From: Janthinobacterium sp. SUN073
GTDB lineage: Bacteria; Pseudomonadota; Gammaproteobacteria; Burkholderiales; Burkholderiaceae_D
Assembly (NCBI RefSeq): GCF_030397665.1
Contig: NZ_JAPUBT010000007.1
Coordinates: forward strand, 186,001 to 250,000
Length of the DNA: 64,000 nt
Direction: 5' to 3'
The notes below the pieces were generated by a model. It had not been told where the DNA came from. It did not search any database and was given only the letters and a program-made list of their open reading frames with translations. Positions 8,617 to 17,333 of this stretch are shown here, in pieces (the first letter of the stretch is position 1; every line of letters begins with the position of its first letter). A program made the translations under genes and the position numbers.

Positions 8617-10170
8617 ATGATGAAGACGCAAGCGCATCACAACGCCGCGCCGGCTCCCCTGCTGGAGTTGCGCGGCATCAGTAAAGCCTTTCCCGGCGTC
8701 AAAGCCCTCAGCGATGTTGCCCTGCGCCTGTATCCGGGCGAAGTGCACACCCTGATGGGGCAAAACGGCGCGGGAAAGTCGACCCTGATCAAGGTGCTGA
8801 CGGGCGTCTACACGCCCGACAGCGGCCAGATTTTGCTCGATGGCAAACCTATCGCCCCCGCCTCCACCTCGGACGCGCAGGCGCTCGGCATCAGCACCGT
8901 GTACCAGGAAGTCAATCTGTGTCCGAACCTGTCGGTGGCGGAAAATATTTTTATCGGCCGCTATCCGCGCCGCTTTGGTGCGCGTTTTGGTCCCATCGAC
9001 TGGCGCTCCATGCAGCAGCAGGCACGTGCCTTGCTGCAGCAATTGCAGATCGATATCGATGTCACGGCGCAACTGTCCAGCTTTCCGCTGGCCATCCAGC
9101 AAATGGTGGCCATCTCGCGCGCGCTGAACATTTCGGCCCGCGTGCTGATCCTCGACGAACCCACGTCCAGCCTGGATGAGGCGGAAGTCAATCTGCTGTT
9201 TTCCGTGCTGCGCCGTTTGCGGGGGCAGGGCATGGCGATTCTGTTCGTCACCCATTTTCTCGACCAGACCTACGCCATCTCCGACCGTATCACCGTCATG
9301 CGCAATGGCGAGCGCGAGGGGGAATATGCGTGCAGCGAGCTGTCGCGCCTGGCGCTGGTGAATAAAATGATCGGTGTGGCGGCCGACACGCAGGAACAGG
9401 CGCTGGATCTGGCGCAAGAGGCGGATGCGGCCAGCTTTGGTCCCACCGTGCTCGAAGCGCAGGGCCTGGGCCGCAAGGGCGCCTTGCTGCCCATGGATTT
9501 CCACATCCGCCAGGGCGAATTGCTGGGCCTGGCCGGCTTGCTGGGGTCGGGCCGCACGGAACTGGCGCGCTTGCTGTTTGGCGCCGACAAGGCCGATTCC
9601 GGCAGCATCACCATGCAGGGCCAGCCGCGCCACTTCAACGTGCCGCGCGACGCGATTGCGCGCGATATCGGCTTTTGCTCGGAAGACCGCACGCACGAGG
9701 GCGCGATTTTGTCGCTGTCCGTGCGCGAAAACATCATCCTGGCCTTGCAGGCCCGCACGGGTTTGCTGCGCGCCATTCCGTTCAAGCGTCAGCAGGCGCT
9801 GGCCGACGAGTATGTGAAGGCGCTCGGTATCAAGACGGCCAGTATCGAAACGCCGATTGGCAGCCTGTCGGGTGGCAACCAGCAGAAAGCCTTGCTGGCG
9901 CGCTGGCTGGTGACCTCGCCCGCCATGCTGATCCTGGACGAACCCACGCGCGGCATCGACGTGCGGGCCAAGCAGGAAATCATGACTTATGTGAGCAAAC
10001 TGTGCCGCAAGGGCATGGCGATTCTGTTCATCTCGTCCGAATTGCCGGAAGTGTTGCGCTGCAGCGACCGTATTCTGGTCATGCGCGACCGCAAGGCCTG
10101 CGGCGACTATGCGCGCGGCGAACTCGACGACAGTTCCGTGCTGCAAGTGATCGCCGGAGACGCCACATGA
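8617..10170 (+). CDS. ytfR: Furanose ABC importer, ATP-binding subunit (YtfR-type)
   Basis: A 517-residue double ABC ATPase of the carbohydrate-uptake class, energising the importer on the inner face of the membrane. The first domain has Walker A GQNGAGKST (Lys54), a degenerate signature and Walker B LILDEPTSSLDE. The second has the usual altered Walker A (GLLGSGRTE), a good signature LSGGNQQK and LILDEPTRGID. One intact and one degenerate site is normal for this family. It follows the binding protein by 9 bases and its stop overlaps the permease start by 4 bases. Either of two consecutive ATG codons (8617, 8620) could start it. Confidence 0.92.
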   Translation: MMKTQAHHNAAPAPLLELRGISKAFPGVKALSDVALRLYPGEVHTLMGQNGAGKSTLIKVLTGVYTPDSGQILLDGKPIAPASTSDAQALGISTVYQEVNLCPNLSVAENIFIGRYPRRFGARFGPIDWRSMQQQARALLQQLQIDIDVTAQLSSFPLAIQQMVAISRALNISARVLILDEPTSSLDEAEVNLLFSVLRRLRGQGMAILFVTHFLDQTYAISDRITVMRNGEREGEYACSELSRLALVNKMIGVAADTQEQALDLAQEADAASFGPTVLEAQGLGRKGALLPMDFHIRQGELLGLAGLLGSGRTELARLLFGADKADSGSITMQGQPRHFNVPRDAIARDIGFCSEDRTHEGAILSLSVRENIILALQARTGLLRAIPFKRQQALADEYVKALGIKTASIETPIGSLSGGNQQKALLARWLVTSPAMLILDEPTRGIDVRAKQEIMTYVSKLCRKGMAILFISSELPEVLRCSDRILVMRDRKACGDYARGELDDSSVLQVIAGDAT

Positions 10171-11237
10171 GTTTATCCACACCCTCCAGCGTGCCCTTGG
10201 CGCGCCCGGCTTTTTTTACGGGGAATACCGTCTTGCACCACCCTTTGAGCCGCCCCCTGGCCGCGCTGTTTCTGCTGTTGCTGGTCGACTTCTTCGCCAT
10301 CCCCGGCTTTTTCCATCTGGAGATCCGCGATGGCCATCTGTACGGCAGCGTGATCGACATCGTCAACCGCGCCGCGCCGCTGATGCTGGCCGCGCTGGGC
10401 ATGACCCTGGTGATCGCCACGCGCGGCATCGACATTTCCGTGGGCGCCGTCGTGGCCCTGTCCGGCACCGTGGCCGCCATGCTGATCGGCGGCACCATGG
10501 TGATGGACAACGGCGTGCCGACCTACGTGAGCAACATCCCCATGGGCTGGGCTCTGGCGGCGGCCCTGGGCGCGGCCCTGCTGTGCGGCGCCTGGAATGG
10601 CGTGCTGGTGGCCGGTCTCGGCTTGCAGCCCATCGTCGCCACCTTGATATTGATGGTGGCGGGGCGCGGCCTGGCGCAACTGCTGACGGATGGCCAGATC
10701 GTCACCGTCTACTACCAGCCGTATTTCTTCATCGGCAGCGGTTACCTGTTCGGCTTGCCGTTCTCGCTGTTCCTCGTCGCGGCGGTCTTCATCATCACGG
10801 CCGTGCTGATGCGCAAAACGGCGCTGGGCCTGTTCATCCAGGCCGTCGGCATCAACCCTGTCGCCGCGCGCCTGGCCGGCATCAGGACGGCGACCCTGAT
10901 CTTTTTCGTCTACGTGTTTTGCGCCGCCTGCGCTGGCTTGTCGGGGCTGATGATCAGCTCGAACATCAAGAGCGCCGACGCGAACAATGCGGGCCTGATG
11001 CTGGAACTGGACGCCATCCTGGCCGTGACCCTGGGCGGCACGTCCCTGGCCGGCGGCAAGTTCAGTCTCGTGGGCAGCATGATCGGCGCGCTCATCATCC
11101 AGACCCTGACCTACACCATCTATTCGCTGGGCGTGCCGCCGGAAGTGAACATGGTCGTCAAGTCGGTCGTCGTCTTCCTCGTCTGCCTGTCGCAATCGTC
11201 GGAGTTCAAGCAATTGCTGCATCGGAGAAAAGCATGA
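10167..11237 (+). CDS. ytfT: Furanose ABC importer, permease subunit 1 (YtfT-type)
   Basis: A 356-residue permease of the RbsC-like family with about eight to ten membrane segments. The conserved ATRGIDISVGAVVALSG and LGGTSLAGGKFS loops, which contact the ATPase, are present. The start (10167) was set at the ATG that overlaps the ATPase stop (ATGA); the open frame extends upstream inside ytfR but that part is only a shadow. The N-terminal ~30 residues are polar and probably cytoplasmic. YtfQ-type importers use two different permeases, and the second follows directly. Confidence 0.9.
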   Translation: MSLSTPSSVPLARPAFFTGNTVLHHPLSRPLAALFLLLLVDFFAIPGFFHLEIRDGHLYGSVIDIVNRAAPLMLAALGMTLVIATRGIDISVGAVVALSGTVAAMLIGGTMVMDNGVPTYVSNIPMGWALAAALGAALLCGAWNGVLVAGLGLQPIVATLILMVAGRGLAQLLTDGQIVTVYYQPYFFIGSGYLFGLPFSLFLVAAVFIITAVLMRKTALGLFIQAVGINPVAARLAGIRTATLIFFVYVFCAACAGLSGLMISSNIKSADANNAGLMLELDAILAVTLGGTSLAGGKFSLVGSMIGALIIQTLTYTIYSLGVPPEVNMVVKSVVVFLVCLSQSSEFKQLLHRRKA

Positions 11238-12208
11238 AGGGCTTGCTGCACACCCCGTATTTCACCTCGCTCGTCACGGTCTTGCTGCTGGTGGTGATGC
11301 TGGGCCTGGGCGGCGCCGCCTATCCGGGCCTGCTGTCGACGCAAGTCATTTTTAACTTATTGATCGATAACGCCTTTTTGCTGGTGATTGCCGTCGGCAT
11401 GACCTTCGTGATCGTTTCCGGCGGCATCGATCTGTCCGTCGGTTCCGTGCTGGCCCTGTCGACCATGATCGCCGCCTGGCTGCTCAACGTGGCGCACTGG
11501 CCGCCTTTGCTGGTGGTCGCCACCGTGCTGGTGCTGGGCACCGTGTTTGGCGCCGGCATGGGCGCGCTGATCCATTACTTCAAATTGCAGCCATTCATCG
11601 TCACCCTGGCCGGCATGTTTTTGGCGCGGGGGCTGTGCTACTTGATCAGCATCAATTCCATCACCATCACCGACCCGCTGTTCGTGGCCATGTCGCAGAC
11701 GCAGCTGGGTTTCCTGGGCGGCTTCGTCTCGCCCGGCGTGGTGATCGCCGTGGCGACGTTACTTTTGGCCATCTGGCTGGCGCACGCCACGCCGTTCGGC
11801 CGTGCTGTGTATGCGATCGGCGGCAATGAACAGTCGGCGCTGATGATGGGCTTGCCAGTAGGCCGCACCAAGGTTTTCATTTATGCCTTCAGCGGCTTTT
11901 GCGCCGCGCTGGGTGGCGTGCTGTTTTCGTTCTACATGCTGTCCGGCTATGGCTTGCATGCGCAAGGCACGGAACTGGACGCGATAGCCGCCGTCGTCAT
12001 CGGCGGCACCCTGCTCAGCGGCGGCTACGGCTACGTGGCTGGCGCGCTGTCCGGCGTGCTGGTGCTGGGTACCATCCAGACGCTGATCGCCTTTGACGGC
12101 ACGCTCAGCTCGTGGTGGACCAAGATCGTCATCGGCGGCTTGCTGTTCGTCTTTTGCGTCGTGCAAAGACTGATGGCCATGGGCCAGAAACATACCAACG
12201 GGAGTTAA
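11234..12208 (+). CDS. yjfF: Furanose ABC importer, permease subunit 2 (YjfF-type)
   Basis: A 324-residue RbsC-like permease, the partner of the upstream permease in a heterodimeric channel. It carries [16 protein letters not shown] and VIGGTLLSGGYGYVAGALSG, matching the E. coli YjfF pattern. The ATG at 11234 overlaps the stop of the previous permease by 4 bases and follows CGGAGAAAAGC, so all three membrane-complex genes are translationally coupled. The GH43 gene begins 3 bases after its stop, joining uptake and polymer degradation in one transcript. Confidence 0.9.
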   Translation: MKGLLHTPYFTSLVTVLLLVVMLGLGGAAYPGLLSTQVIFNLLIDNAFLLVIAVGMTFVIVSGGIDLSVGSVLALSTMIAAWLLNVAHWPPLLVVATVLVLGTVFGAGMGALIHYFKLQPFIVTLAGMFLARGLCYLISINSITITDPLFVAMSQTQLGFLGGFVSPGVVIAVATLLLAIWLAHATPFGRAVYAIGGNEQSALMMGLPVGRTKVFIYAFSGFCAALGGVLFSFYMLSGYGLHAQGTELDAIAAVVIGGTLLSGGYGYVAGALSGVLVLGTIQTLIAFDGTLSSWWTKIVIGGLLFVFCVVQRLMAMGQKHTNGS

Positions 12209-12211
12209 TTG

Positions 12212-13186
12212 ATGTTGAAGCAGAATAAACGTGCCGTAGCCATCGGCATGGCGCTAGCGCTCGCCTGTGCCGCACTTGGTGCGCAGGCGGCCAACCCCAT
12301 CGTGAAAAACATCTACACGGGCGATCCGGCCGCGCTGGTCGACAATGGCAGGGTCTACCTGTACGTCGGCCACGATGAAGCGAGCGCTACCGACACGGAT
12401 TACCGCATGAACGAGTGGCGCGTGTATTCCTCCTGCGACATGGCCAACTGGACGGATCACGGTTCGCCCGTGCGCTTTTCCACTTTTGCCTGGGCCGGCA
12501 AGGATGCGTGGGCCAGCGACATCGTCAAGCGCGGCAATAAATACTATTTCTATTCGACCGTCGACCATAAAACCATCCCAGGCAAGGCCATCGGCGTGGC
12601 CGTCTCCGACAGCCCGACGGGGCCGTTCGTCGACGCGCGCGGCAGCGCCCTGATCACGAACGACATGACGAAACAGACGGCGATCCCGTGGGACGACATC
12701 GACCCGGCCGTCTTCATCGATACGGATGGCCAGGCCTACATTTACTGGGGCAACACGGTCTTGAAGTATGCCAAGCTGAAAGCGAACATGACGGAGCTCG
12801 ACGGCCCGATATTGACCTTCGGCATGGATGCGTTCACGGAAGCAGCCTACATGCACCAGCATGCGGGCACCTACTACCTGTCGTACTCGCGCAACTTCCC
12901 CGAAGAAACAGCGTACTCGACAGGGCCTACGCCCACGGGGCCGTGGCATTTCCGTGGCCCCATCATGGACAAGAATGCCGTGGTGAAAACTATCCACCAG
13001 GCCATCATCGAATTTAACGGCAAGTCCTATATCTTCTATCACAACGACAAGTTGCCCGGCGGCGGAGAATACCGGCGCTCCGTGGCCGTGGAAGAGCTGA
13101 AATACAAGGCCGATGGCACGATCGAATTCATCCATCAAACGGCTGGCCCGGCAGCCAACCCCAGCGCCGCCTGCAAGGCATCCTGA
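12212..13186 (+). CDS. Secreted GH43 glycosidase (probable arabinofuranosidase or exo-arabinanase)
   Basis: A 324-residue GH43 protein with a signal peptide ending LGAQA. Triad residues are Asp38 (YTGDPAA), Asp164 (DIDPAV) and Glu210 (FTEAAYM). It differs from the two arabinanases upstream: the MNEWRVYSSCDMANWTDHGSPV stretch is typical of GH43 xylosidase/arabinofuranosidase subfamilies, so an exo-acting or debranching role is more likely. I chose ATG 12212, seven bases after GGAG, over an in-frame TTG three bases earlier. It is last in the importer operon, so its substrate is probably a short arabino-oligosaccharide. Substrate cannot be fixed from sequence alone. Confidence 0.85.
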   Translation: MLKQNKRAVAIGMALALACAALGAQAANPIVKNIYTGDPAALVDNGRVYLYVGHDEASATDTDYRMNEWRVYSSCDMANWTDHGSPVRFSTFAWAGKDAWASDIVKRGNKYYFYSTVDHKTIPGKAIGVAVSDSPTGPFVDARGSALITNDMTKQTAIPWDDIDPAVFIDTDGQAYIYWGNTVLKYAKLKANMTELDGPILTFGMDAFTEAAYMHQHAGTYYLSYSRNFPEETAYSTGPTPTGPWHFRGPIMDKNAVVKTIHQAIIEFNGKSYIFYHNDKLPGGGEYRRSVAVEELKYKADGTIEFIHQTAGPAANPSAACKAS

Positions 13187-13220
13187 ACGCAGTTTGACGA
13201 CGCTCAAAAAGGAGACACAC

Positions 13221-13270
13221 CGATATCTGGAATATCGATATTGAGTTAAAACTGATATCGATCATGATAT
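13221..13270. promoter_or_regulatory. Tandem GATAT-type dyads, candidate LysR binding sites
   Basis: Two dyads stand in the 93-base gap before the lysR gene: CGATAT-N5-ATATCG (13221-13237) and ATATC-N6-GATAT (13255-13270), with a further ATATCGATAT overlapping the first. Their centres are about 33 bases (three helical turns) apart, suiting a LysR tetramer on one DNA face. The second ends 9 bases before the ATG, which suggests autorepression. Confidence 0.6.
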
Positions 13271-13279
13271 GATTTATTC

Positions 13280-14221
13280 ATGGATACCCTCAACCCCAAC
13301 TGGTTCTTGCGAGCCCGCCTGAAGACGCGGCAATTGCTGCTGTTGATCGCCCTTGACGAACAGCGCAACATCCACCGCGCGGCGGAAGAATTGCACATGA
13401 CGCAGCCAGCCGCGTCCAAGCAAATCAAGGACCTGGAAGAGATGCTCGACGTGCGCCTGTTCGACAGGTTGCCGCGCGGCATGGAGCCGACCATCTACGG
13501 CGAAACGATGATACGCCACGCGCGCATGGCCTTGACGAGCCTGTCCCTGGCGCATGACGACATCGTCGCCCTGAAGTCGGGCCTGACGGGCCAGGTGGAA
13601 GTGGGCGTCATCATGACGCCGGCCATGGCCTTGCTGCCGCGCGCGATTGCCCGCATCAAGCAGCAGGCGCCCTTGATGCGCATCGGCGTGCACCTGGAGC
13701 ACAGCAACACCCTGATGGACATGCTGCAGCACGGCACGCTCGATTTCATGATCGGGCGCATCCTGGAAAAGGAAAGCAGCGCGGGCCTCATCTACGAGGA
13801 GTTGACGGAAGAGCCGGCCAGCGCCGTGGCGCGCAATGGCCACCCGCTGCTGTCGCGCAAGAATCTGCAATTGAAAGATTTGGCGGGCCAGCCGTGGATC
13901 TTGCCGCCGCAAGGCAGCATCCTGCGCCACCGCTTCGACATGATGTTCCGCCGCGCCAGCCTGGAGCCGCCCGTCGACGTGGTCGACACCACCGCCTTGC
14001 TGCTGATCACGTCCTTGCTGCAGCAGACGGATTCCCTGCACGTGATGCCGACGGAAGTGGCGCATTATTACGAATCGTTGAACGTGCTGAGCATCTTGCC
14101 CATCGAGCTGCCATGCAAGATGGATGCCTTCGGCATCATCCGCCAACAGGATCATCTGCTGTCGCCGGGCGCGGATATGCTGTTGAAGGCTGTACGGGCT
14201 ACCGCCGCGGACATGTATTAA
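13280..14221 (+). CDS. LysR-family regulator of the arabinan/arabinose genes (GbpR-like)
   Basis: A 313-residue LysR regulator. The N-terminal winged helix is clear (RNIHRAAEELHMTQPAASKQIKDLEEML, about residues 29-56), followed by the substrate-binding domain. The opening (FLRARLKTRQLLLLIAL) and the VARNGHPL and DVVDTTALLLITSLLQQTDSLHVMP stretches recall GbpR, which controls galactose/arabinose binding-protein and ggu genes in Agrobacterium. Given its place at the end of the island, it probably senses L-arabinose or an oxidised product. The dyads in its own promoter and the related dyad before ytfQ are its likely sites. Confidence 0.82.
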   Translation: MDTLNPNWFLRARLKTRQLLLLIALDEQRNIHRAAEELHMTQPAASKQIKDLEEMLDVRLFDRLPRGMEPTIYGETMIRHARMALTSLSLAHDDIVALKSGLTGQVEVGVIMTPAMALLPRAIARIKQQAPLMRIGVHLEHSNTLMDMLQHGTLDFMIGRILEKESSAGLIYEELTEEPASAVARNGHPLLSRKNLQLKDLAGQPWILPPQGSILRHRFDMMFRRASLEPPVDVVDTTALLLITSLLQQTDSLHVMPTEVAHYYESLNVLSILPIELPCKMDAFGIIRQQDHLLSPGADMLLKAVRATAADMY

Positions 14222-14224
14222 ACC

Positions 14225-14283
14225 CAACGGCAAATACTGGGGTCGTACCCTCAGGGTACGACCCCGGATCTTGCTTTTGGGGT
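14225..14283. repeat. GGGGTCGTACCC palindromic repeat, copy 1
   Basis: Core palindrome GGGGTCGTACCCT-CAGGGTACGACCCC at 14239-14265, with outer CCCAA and TTGGGG boxes. It lies exactly between the convergent lysR and DUF6445-like genes, where its strong hairpin could also end transcription from both sides. Two further full copies lie in this window. Confidence 0.85.
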
Positions 14284-15549
14284 TCAGTCGGGCACTTCAA
14301 AAAAGAACAGCTGCACCAATCTCCCATTCTCCGGCGTGTCGCCAAACACATTGCTGATCGAGTGAAAGTAGTGGCCCTTGTACACGATCAATCGGTTGTG
14401 GCGCATCGGCACTTCCAGCAGCGCTTGCCAACTGTCGCGCTGTTCCTGCAAGTCGTTGAATTTCTGTACTTTACTGTTTGGCAGCCAGCGTTTCTGGAAA
14501 TCCTTGAAGCTGGCGTAGCCGCCCGCCTTCACGTCCGCCTCGGGCAGGCGCCGGTACCAGCCGCTGGGCTGGTGGCGCCAGAAGGTGGTGCCGCCCTGGC
14601 ACTGCTCGGGCGGGTTCAGATACAGCACGCCCGCATAGAAATTGAAATTATTCCCCGTCTCATTGTCCACGTGGATATCCGTGCGCGCCATGGCGTCCGC
14701 ATAGCTGAGGCGATACGAGCCGTTGTCGGGCGAAATGAAACGGATGGGGCGGCCCAGCGCCGTGGCGATGCGTTCCATGATGGCTTGACTGGGCTGGCCC
14801 GCCGTCTGGCTGCCCGGATAGTTCTGTCCCGCATAGCGCTGCTGCTCGAATGGCAGAGCCAGCGCCTGGGCGCGCCAGGCGGTGGGGTCGGGCAGGAAAT
14901 CGTCGAGGATGTGCAAATCCGTTTCGCGCAGGAAATCCTGCAGCGATGGCGCGACGTCGAGCGGTGTCAGCGTTTCTGTCTGTTCCGCTTGCGGGCTGGC
15001 AAAGCCGATGCGGCACGTCTGTTCCAGTGCCGGGTGCAGCGCCAGGGCCTGCGCGTAACGCTCCAGCGCCAGTGCCTGCTGTCCCGTGCGGTAGTACAGC
15101 TCGGCCAGGCCCTGCAGGGTTTGCCAACGCTGCGGGCGCAGGGCGTGGGCCCGTTCCAGTTCGGCGATGGTCTCCATCAGACGCTGTTTTCCCAGCAGCA
15201 ATTCTGCGTGACTGATGGCGAAATCGTGCTCGTGCGGCGCCAGCCGCGCCGCCGTGGCGTAGCTGGCCAGCGCCGCCTCGTTGTCCGTACCGCGCATTAC
15301 ATTGCCGAGGTTGTAGTGGAACAGGGCATTGTCCGGCTGTTGCTTGAGCGACAGTTTTAACAGGCCCAGGCCGAGGGTGCCCTGGCCCAGCTCCAGCATC
15401 GCCAGGCCCTGGAAATGCTGCGCTTCGGCCAGGGCCGGGTCCTGTTTATACGCGGTCTGGTAAGCGTTGATCGCCTCGATCAGCTTGCCTTGCTGCTGCA
15501 GTTGCCGGCCCTTGGCCAGCTGTTGTTCCGCCAGTGTCTGTTCGCCCAT
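14284..15549 (-). CDS. TPR protein with C-terminal DUF6445-like putative 2OG-Fe(II) oxygenase fold
   Basis: A 421-residue cytoplasmic protein. Residues 1 to about 170 are tetratricopeptide repeats (for example AEQQLAKGRQLQQQGKLIEAINAYQTAYKQDP), which bind partner proteins. The C-terminal half has an iron/2-oxoglutarate-type motif: H293-V-D295 in DIHVDNETGNNF and a distal histidine in GHYFHSI (His393 or His396), close to an Arg/Lys-rich end. This matches the DUF6445 group, whose substrates are unknown. The TPR part may present a protein or peptide substrate. It is transcribed alone, bordered by a palindromic repeat on both sides. Confidence 0.75.
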   Translation of the reverse strand: MGEQTLAEQQLAKGRQLQQQGKLIEAINAYQTAYKQDPALAEAQHFQGLAMLELGQGTLGLGLLKLSLKQQPDNALFHYNLGNVMRGTDNEAALASYATAARLAPHEHDFAISHAELLLGKQRLMETIAELERAHALRPQRWQTLQGLAELYYRTGQQALALERYAQALALHPALEQTCRIGFASPQAEQTETLTPLDVAPSLQDFLRETDLHILDDFLPDPTAWRAQALALPFEQQRYAGQNYPGSQTAGQPSQAIMERIATALGRPIRFISPDNGSYRLSYADAMARTDIHVDNETGNNFNFYAGVLYLNPPEQCQGGTTFWRHQPSGWYRRLPEADVKAGGYASFKDFQKRWLPNSKVQKFNDLQEQRDSWQALLEVPMRHNRLIVYKGHYFHSISNVFGDTPENGRLVQLFFFEVPD

Positions 15550-15603
15550 GTCTCACTCTCGATGTTGTTGGCGAATAGTGTAACTGCAAGTGGCGAGGTC
15601 GTG

Positions 15604-15665
15604 AACCCAAACGAAGGCTGGGGTCGGACCCTGAGGGTCCGACCCCGGTACCTGCCCTTGGGTTT
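15604..15665. repeat. GGGGTCGGACCC palindromic repeat, copy 2
   Basis: Core at 15620-15646 (GGGGTCGGACCC-TGA-GGGTCCGACCCC) with outer AACCCAAA and TTGGGTTT arms, so the whole element folds as one long hairpin. Compared with copy 1, paired positions changed together (GTAC to GGAC, with the complement GTCC), keeping the stem. The stop codon of the minus-strand lipoprotein gene overlaps its right end. Confidence 0.88.
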
Positions 15666-16395
15666 ACAGCGCTTGCTGCACAGGAATTTCCTGCCCGTTC
15701 AGCTTGATCGCCACCTTGACGATCTGCGCCTTGACCTGGTTGCTGGCCATGTCCGCTTCCTGGGCGTAGGCATACACGACGATGGCGAAGTCCTTGTAGC
15801 CGCTGCGCGCCGCCTCGATCTTGCGCGCCGCCTCCTGGTCCACTTTCAGCAGCGAGTAACCGTCGCCATTCGTGAACGCCAGCTTGTAGTCGCCGTTGTC
15901 GTACATGTAGTAATACGTGCCCGCGTCGGCGAACTTGGCGGGGAAGGCGGCCTTGTCCATCGCGTACGGCGACAGCGCGCCCTGGCCGTTGATCTGGTAG
16001 CGCAGGTAGCGCTTCGTTTTGGTCTCATTGACCTTGGCGTCGATCTGCGGTTTCAGCGCGTCGAGCACTTCCTGCTTGCGGAAGGCGTCGTTGCTGCCCG
16101 CATATTCACGCGAGATGCGCTGCGCCACGGCCGCATAATCGGGCGGCACGCCGGACAGGGCGATGTAGCTGTACATCAACTGGTTGCCGCTGGTGATGTC
16201 GACATAGCTGGCGCTTGGCGTGGCAGCGTCCGCTTGCGGCAGGCTGGCGGCCGCCGCCTTGACTTGCGCTTTCGCGGCCAGGTCGGCCGTGCTGGTGGCG
16301 ACGGGGGCAGGGGCGGTCGGCGCGGCGGAGTCGGTTTTGCCGCAGGCGGACAGAAGCAGGGCGATGGCGAGCAGGGCGGGGAGGGTACGGTTCAT
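15664..16395 (-). CDS. Putative lipoprotein of unknown function
   Basis: A 243-residue protein starting at the ATG that follows AAGGACATATC; the open frame extends further but only this start gives a proper lipoprotein signal (LLLSACGK, Cys18). After an Ala/Pro-rich linker comes a folded region with many aromatic residues (YYYMYDNGDYKLAFTNGDGYSLL, YKDFAIVVYAYAQEADM). No family was recognised. Its stop codon lies in repeat copy 2, and it is 31 bases downstream of the membrane-protein gene, so the two probably share a transcript with the caspase-like gene further upstream. Confidence 0.7.
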   Translation of the reverse strand: MNRTLPALLAIALLLSACGKTDSAAPTAPAPVATSTADLAAKAQVKAAAASLPQADAATPSASYVDITSGNQLMYSYIALSGVPPDYAAVAQRISREYAGSNDAFRKQEVLDALKPQIDAKVNETKTKRYLRYQINGQGALSPYAMDKAAFPAKFADAGTYYYMYDNGDYKLAFTNGDGYSLLKVDQEAARKIEAARSGYKDFAIVVYAYAQEADMASNQVKAQIVKVAIKLNGQEIPVQQAL

Positions 16396-16426
16396 GATAT
16401 GTCCTTGAGTGAATGTGTGAGGTGGC

Positions 16427-17248
16427 TTAGCCGATGGTCTTGCGCTTGTATTCGCCATAGCCGTAGGCGGCCAGGACGGTGGCAGACGCCAGCAACAGGT
16501 AGCTGCCGGCGCCGAACGACATGCTGTGCCAGACCTGGGATAGCATTTCATCGGCCATGCGGCTGGCGATCTCATTGTTGCGTCCGCCCAGCAGGCTTTG
16601 CACGCCGGCGGTCGACGCGCTGACCGAGTCGCGCACGGTCATGGTCAGCTTGGCGGTGTAGATCAGCAGGAAGAGCAGCGGGGCGGCCTTGCCGAGGGCG
16701 GCCTTGGCGTTGTGGATGAACAGGCTGGTAAAACAGGCGCCGATCGCCAGCAGGAAGAAGAAGCGGCCCGAGGTAAAGCTGCTCCTGGCCCCTTGCGACA
16801 GACGCTCCAGATTGTCGATGGGCATGCCGAGCATTTCCCAGAAGCTGAAACTGCTGTTGCCATACAGGCGCATGTCCAGCACATTGAACAGGAAGGCGCC
16901 TGCCAGCAGGGCGCCGATGCTGGCGAGTACCGGCAGGCCCAGCATGGCGACGGCCTTGCTCCACAGTTGATGGCCCTTGGCGCGCGCCAGTTTTGCCGCG
17001 ATGGCCATGTCTTCCTGTGCCAATTGCTGCGTAGAAACGGCACGCAGGGTCTCGATGGCGCCGGTGGCATCGAGGCAGACATCAACCACGGCATTCAGGG
17101 CTGGTGCGGTGTCCGAGCGCCAGTGCTTGCTGACTTCAAATGGATATTGCACGCCATCCATGCTGACGGTGCCGAGGCCGCTCGCTTGGTAGGTCATGAT
17201 GCGGCCGCGTTGGCCGGTGGTGCTTGCTGCTGGGATCGATGTTTGCAT
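16427..17248 (-). CDS. Membrane protein of unknown function
   Basis: A 273-residue protein. Its first ~95 residues are soluble (VSMDGVQYPFEVSKHW and ALNAVVDVCLDATGAIETLRAV suggest a small beta domain), then come about four hydrophobic segments (near residues 100-122, 160-176, 185-205 and 243-262). The ATG is preceded by AGGGAAATCCC. It sits between the caspase-like gene upstream and the lipoprotein gene downstream on the same strand. No function can be named; a membrane partner of the caspase-like protease is one possibility. Confidence 0.65.
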   Translation of the reverse strand: MQTSIPAASTTGQRGRIMTYQASGLGTVSMDGVQYPFEVSKHWRSDTAPALNAVVDVCLDATGAIETLRAVSTQQLAQEDMAIAAKLARAKGHQLWSKAVAMLGLPVLASIGALLAGAFLFNVLDMRLYGNSSFSFWEMLGMPIDNLERLSQGARSSFTSGRFFFLLAIGACFTSLFIHNAKAALGKAAPLLFLLIYTAKLTMTVRDSVSASTAGVQSLLGGRNNEIASRMADEMLSQVWHSMSFGAGSYLLLASATVLAAYGYGEYKRKTIG

Positions 17249-17333
17249 GGGATTTCCCTGGTCACTGTCATGCTGTATTGCATGTACCCACGGATAACGG
17301 GGGCAGTTCAGGGAAATCTAAAATTATTTGAAA

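Noticed and set aside
7570..10182. 870-codon minus-strand open frame across the importer genes
   Set aside because: It is antisense to well-supported ytfQ and ytfR, has a His/Arg/Gln-rich composition typical of GC-rich shadow frames, and no recognisable motifs.
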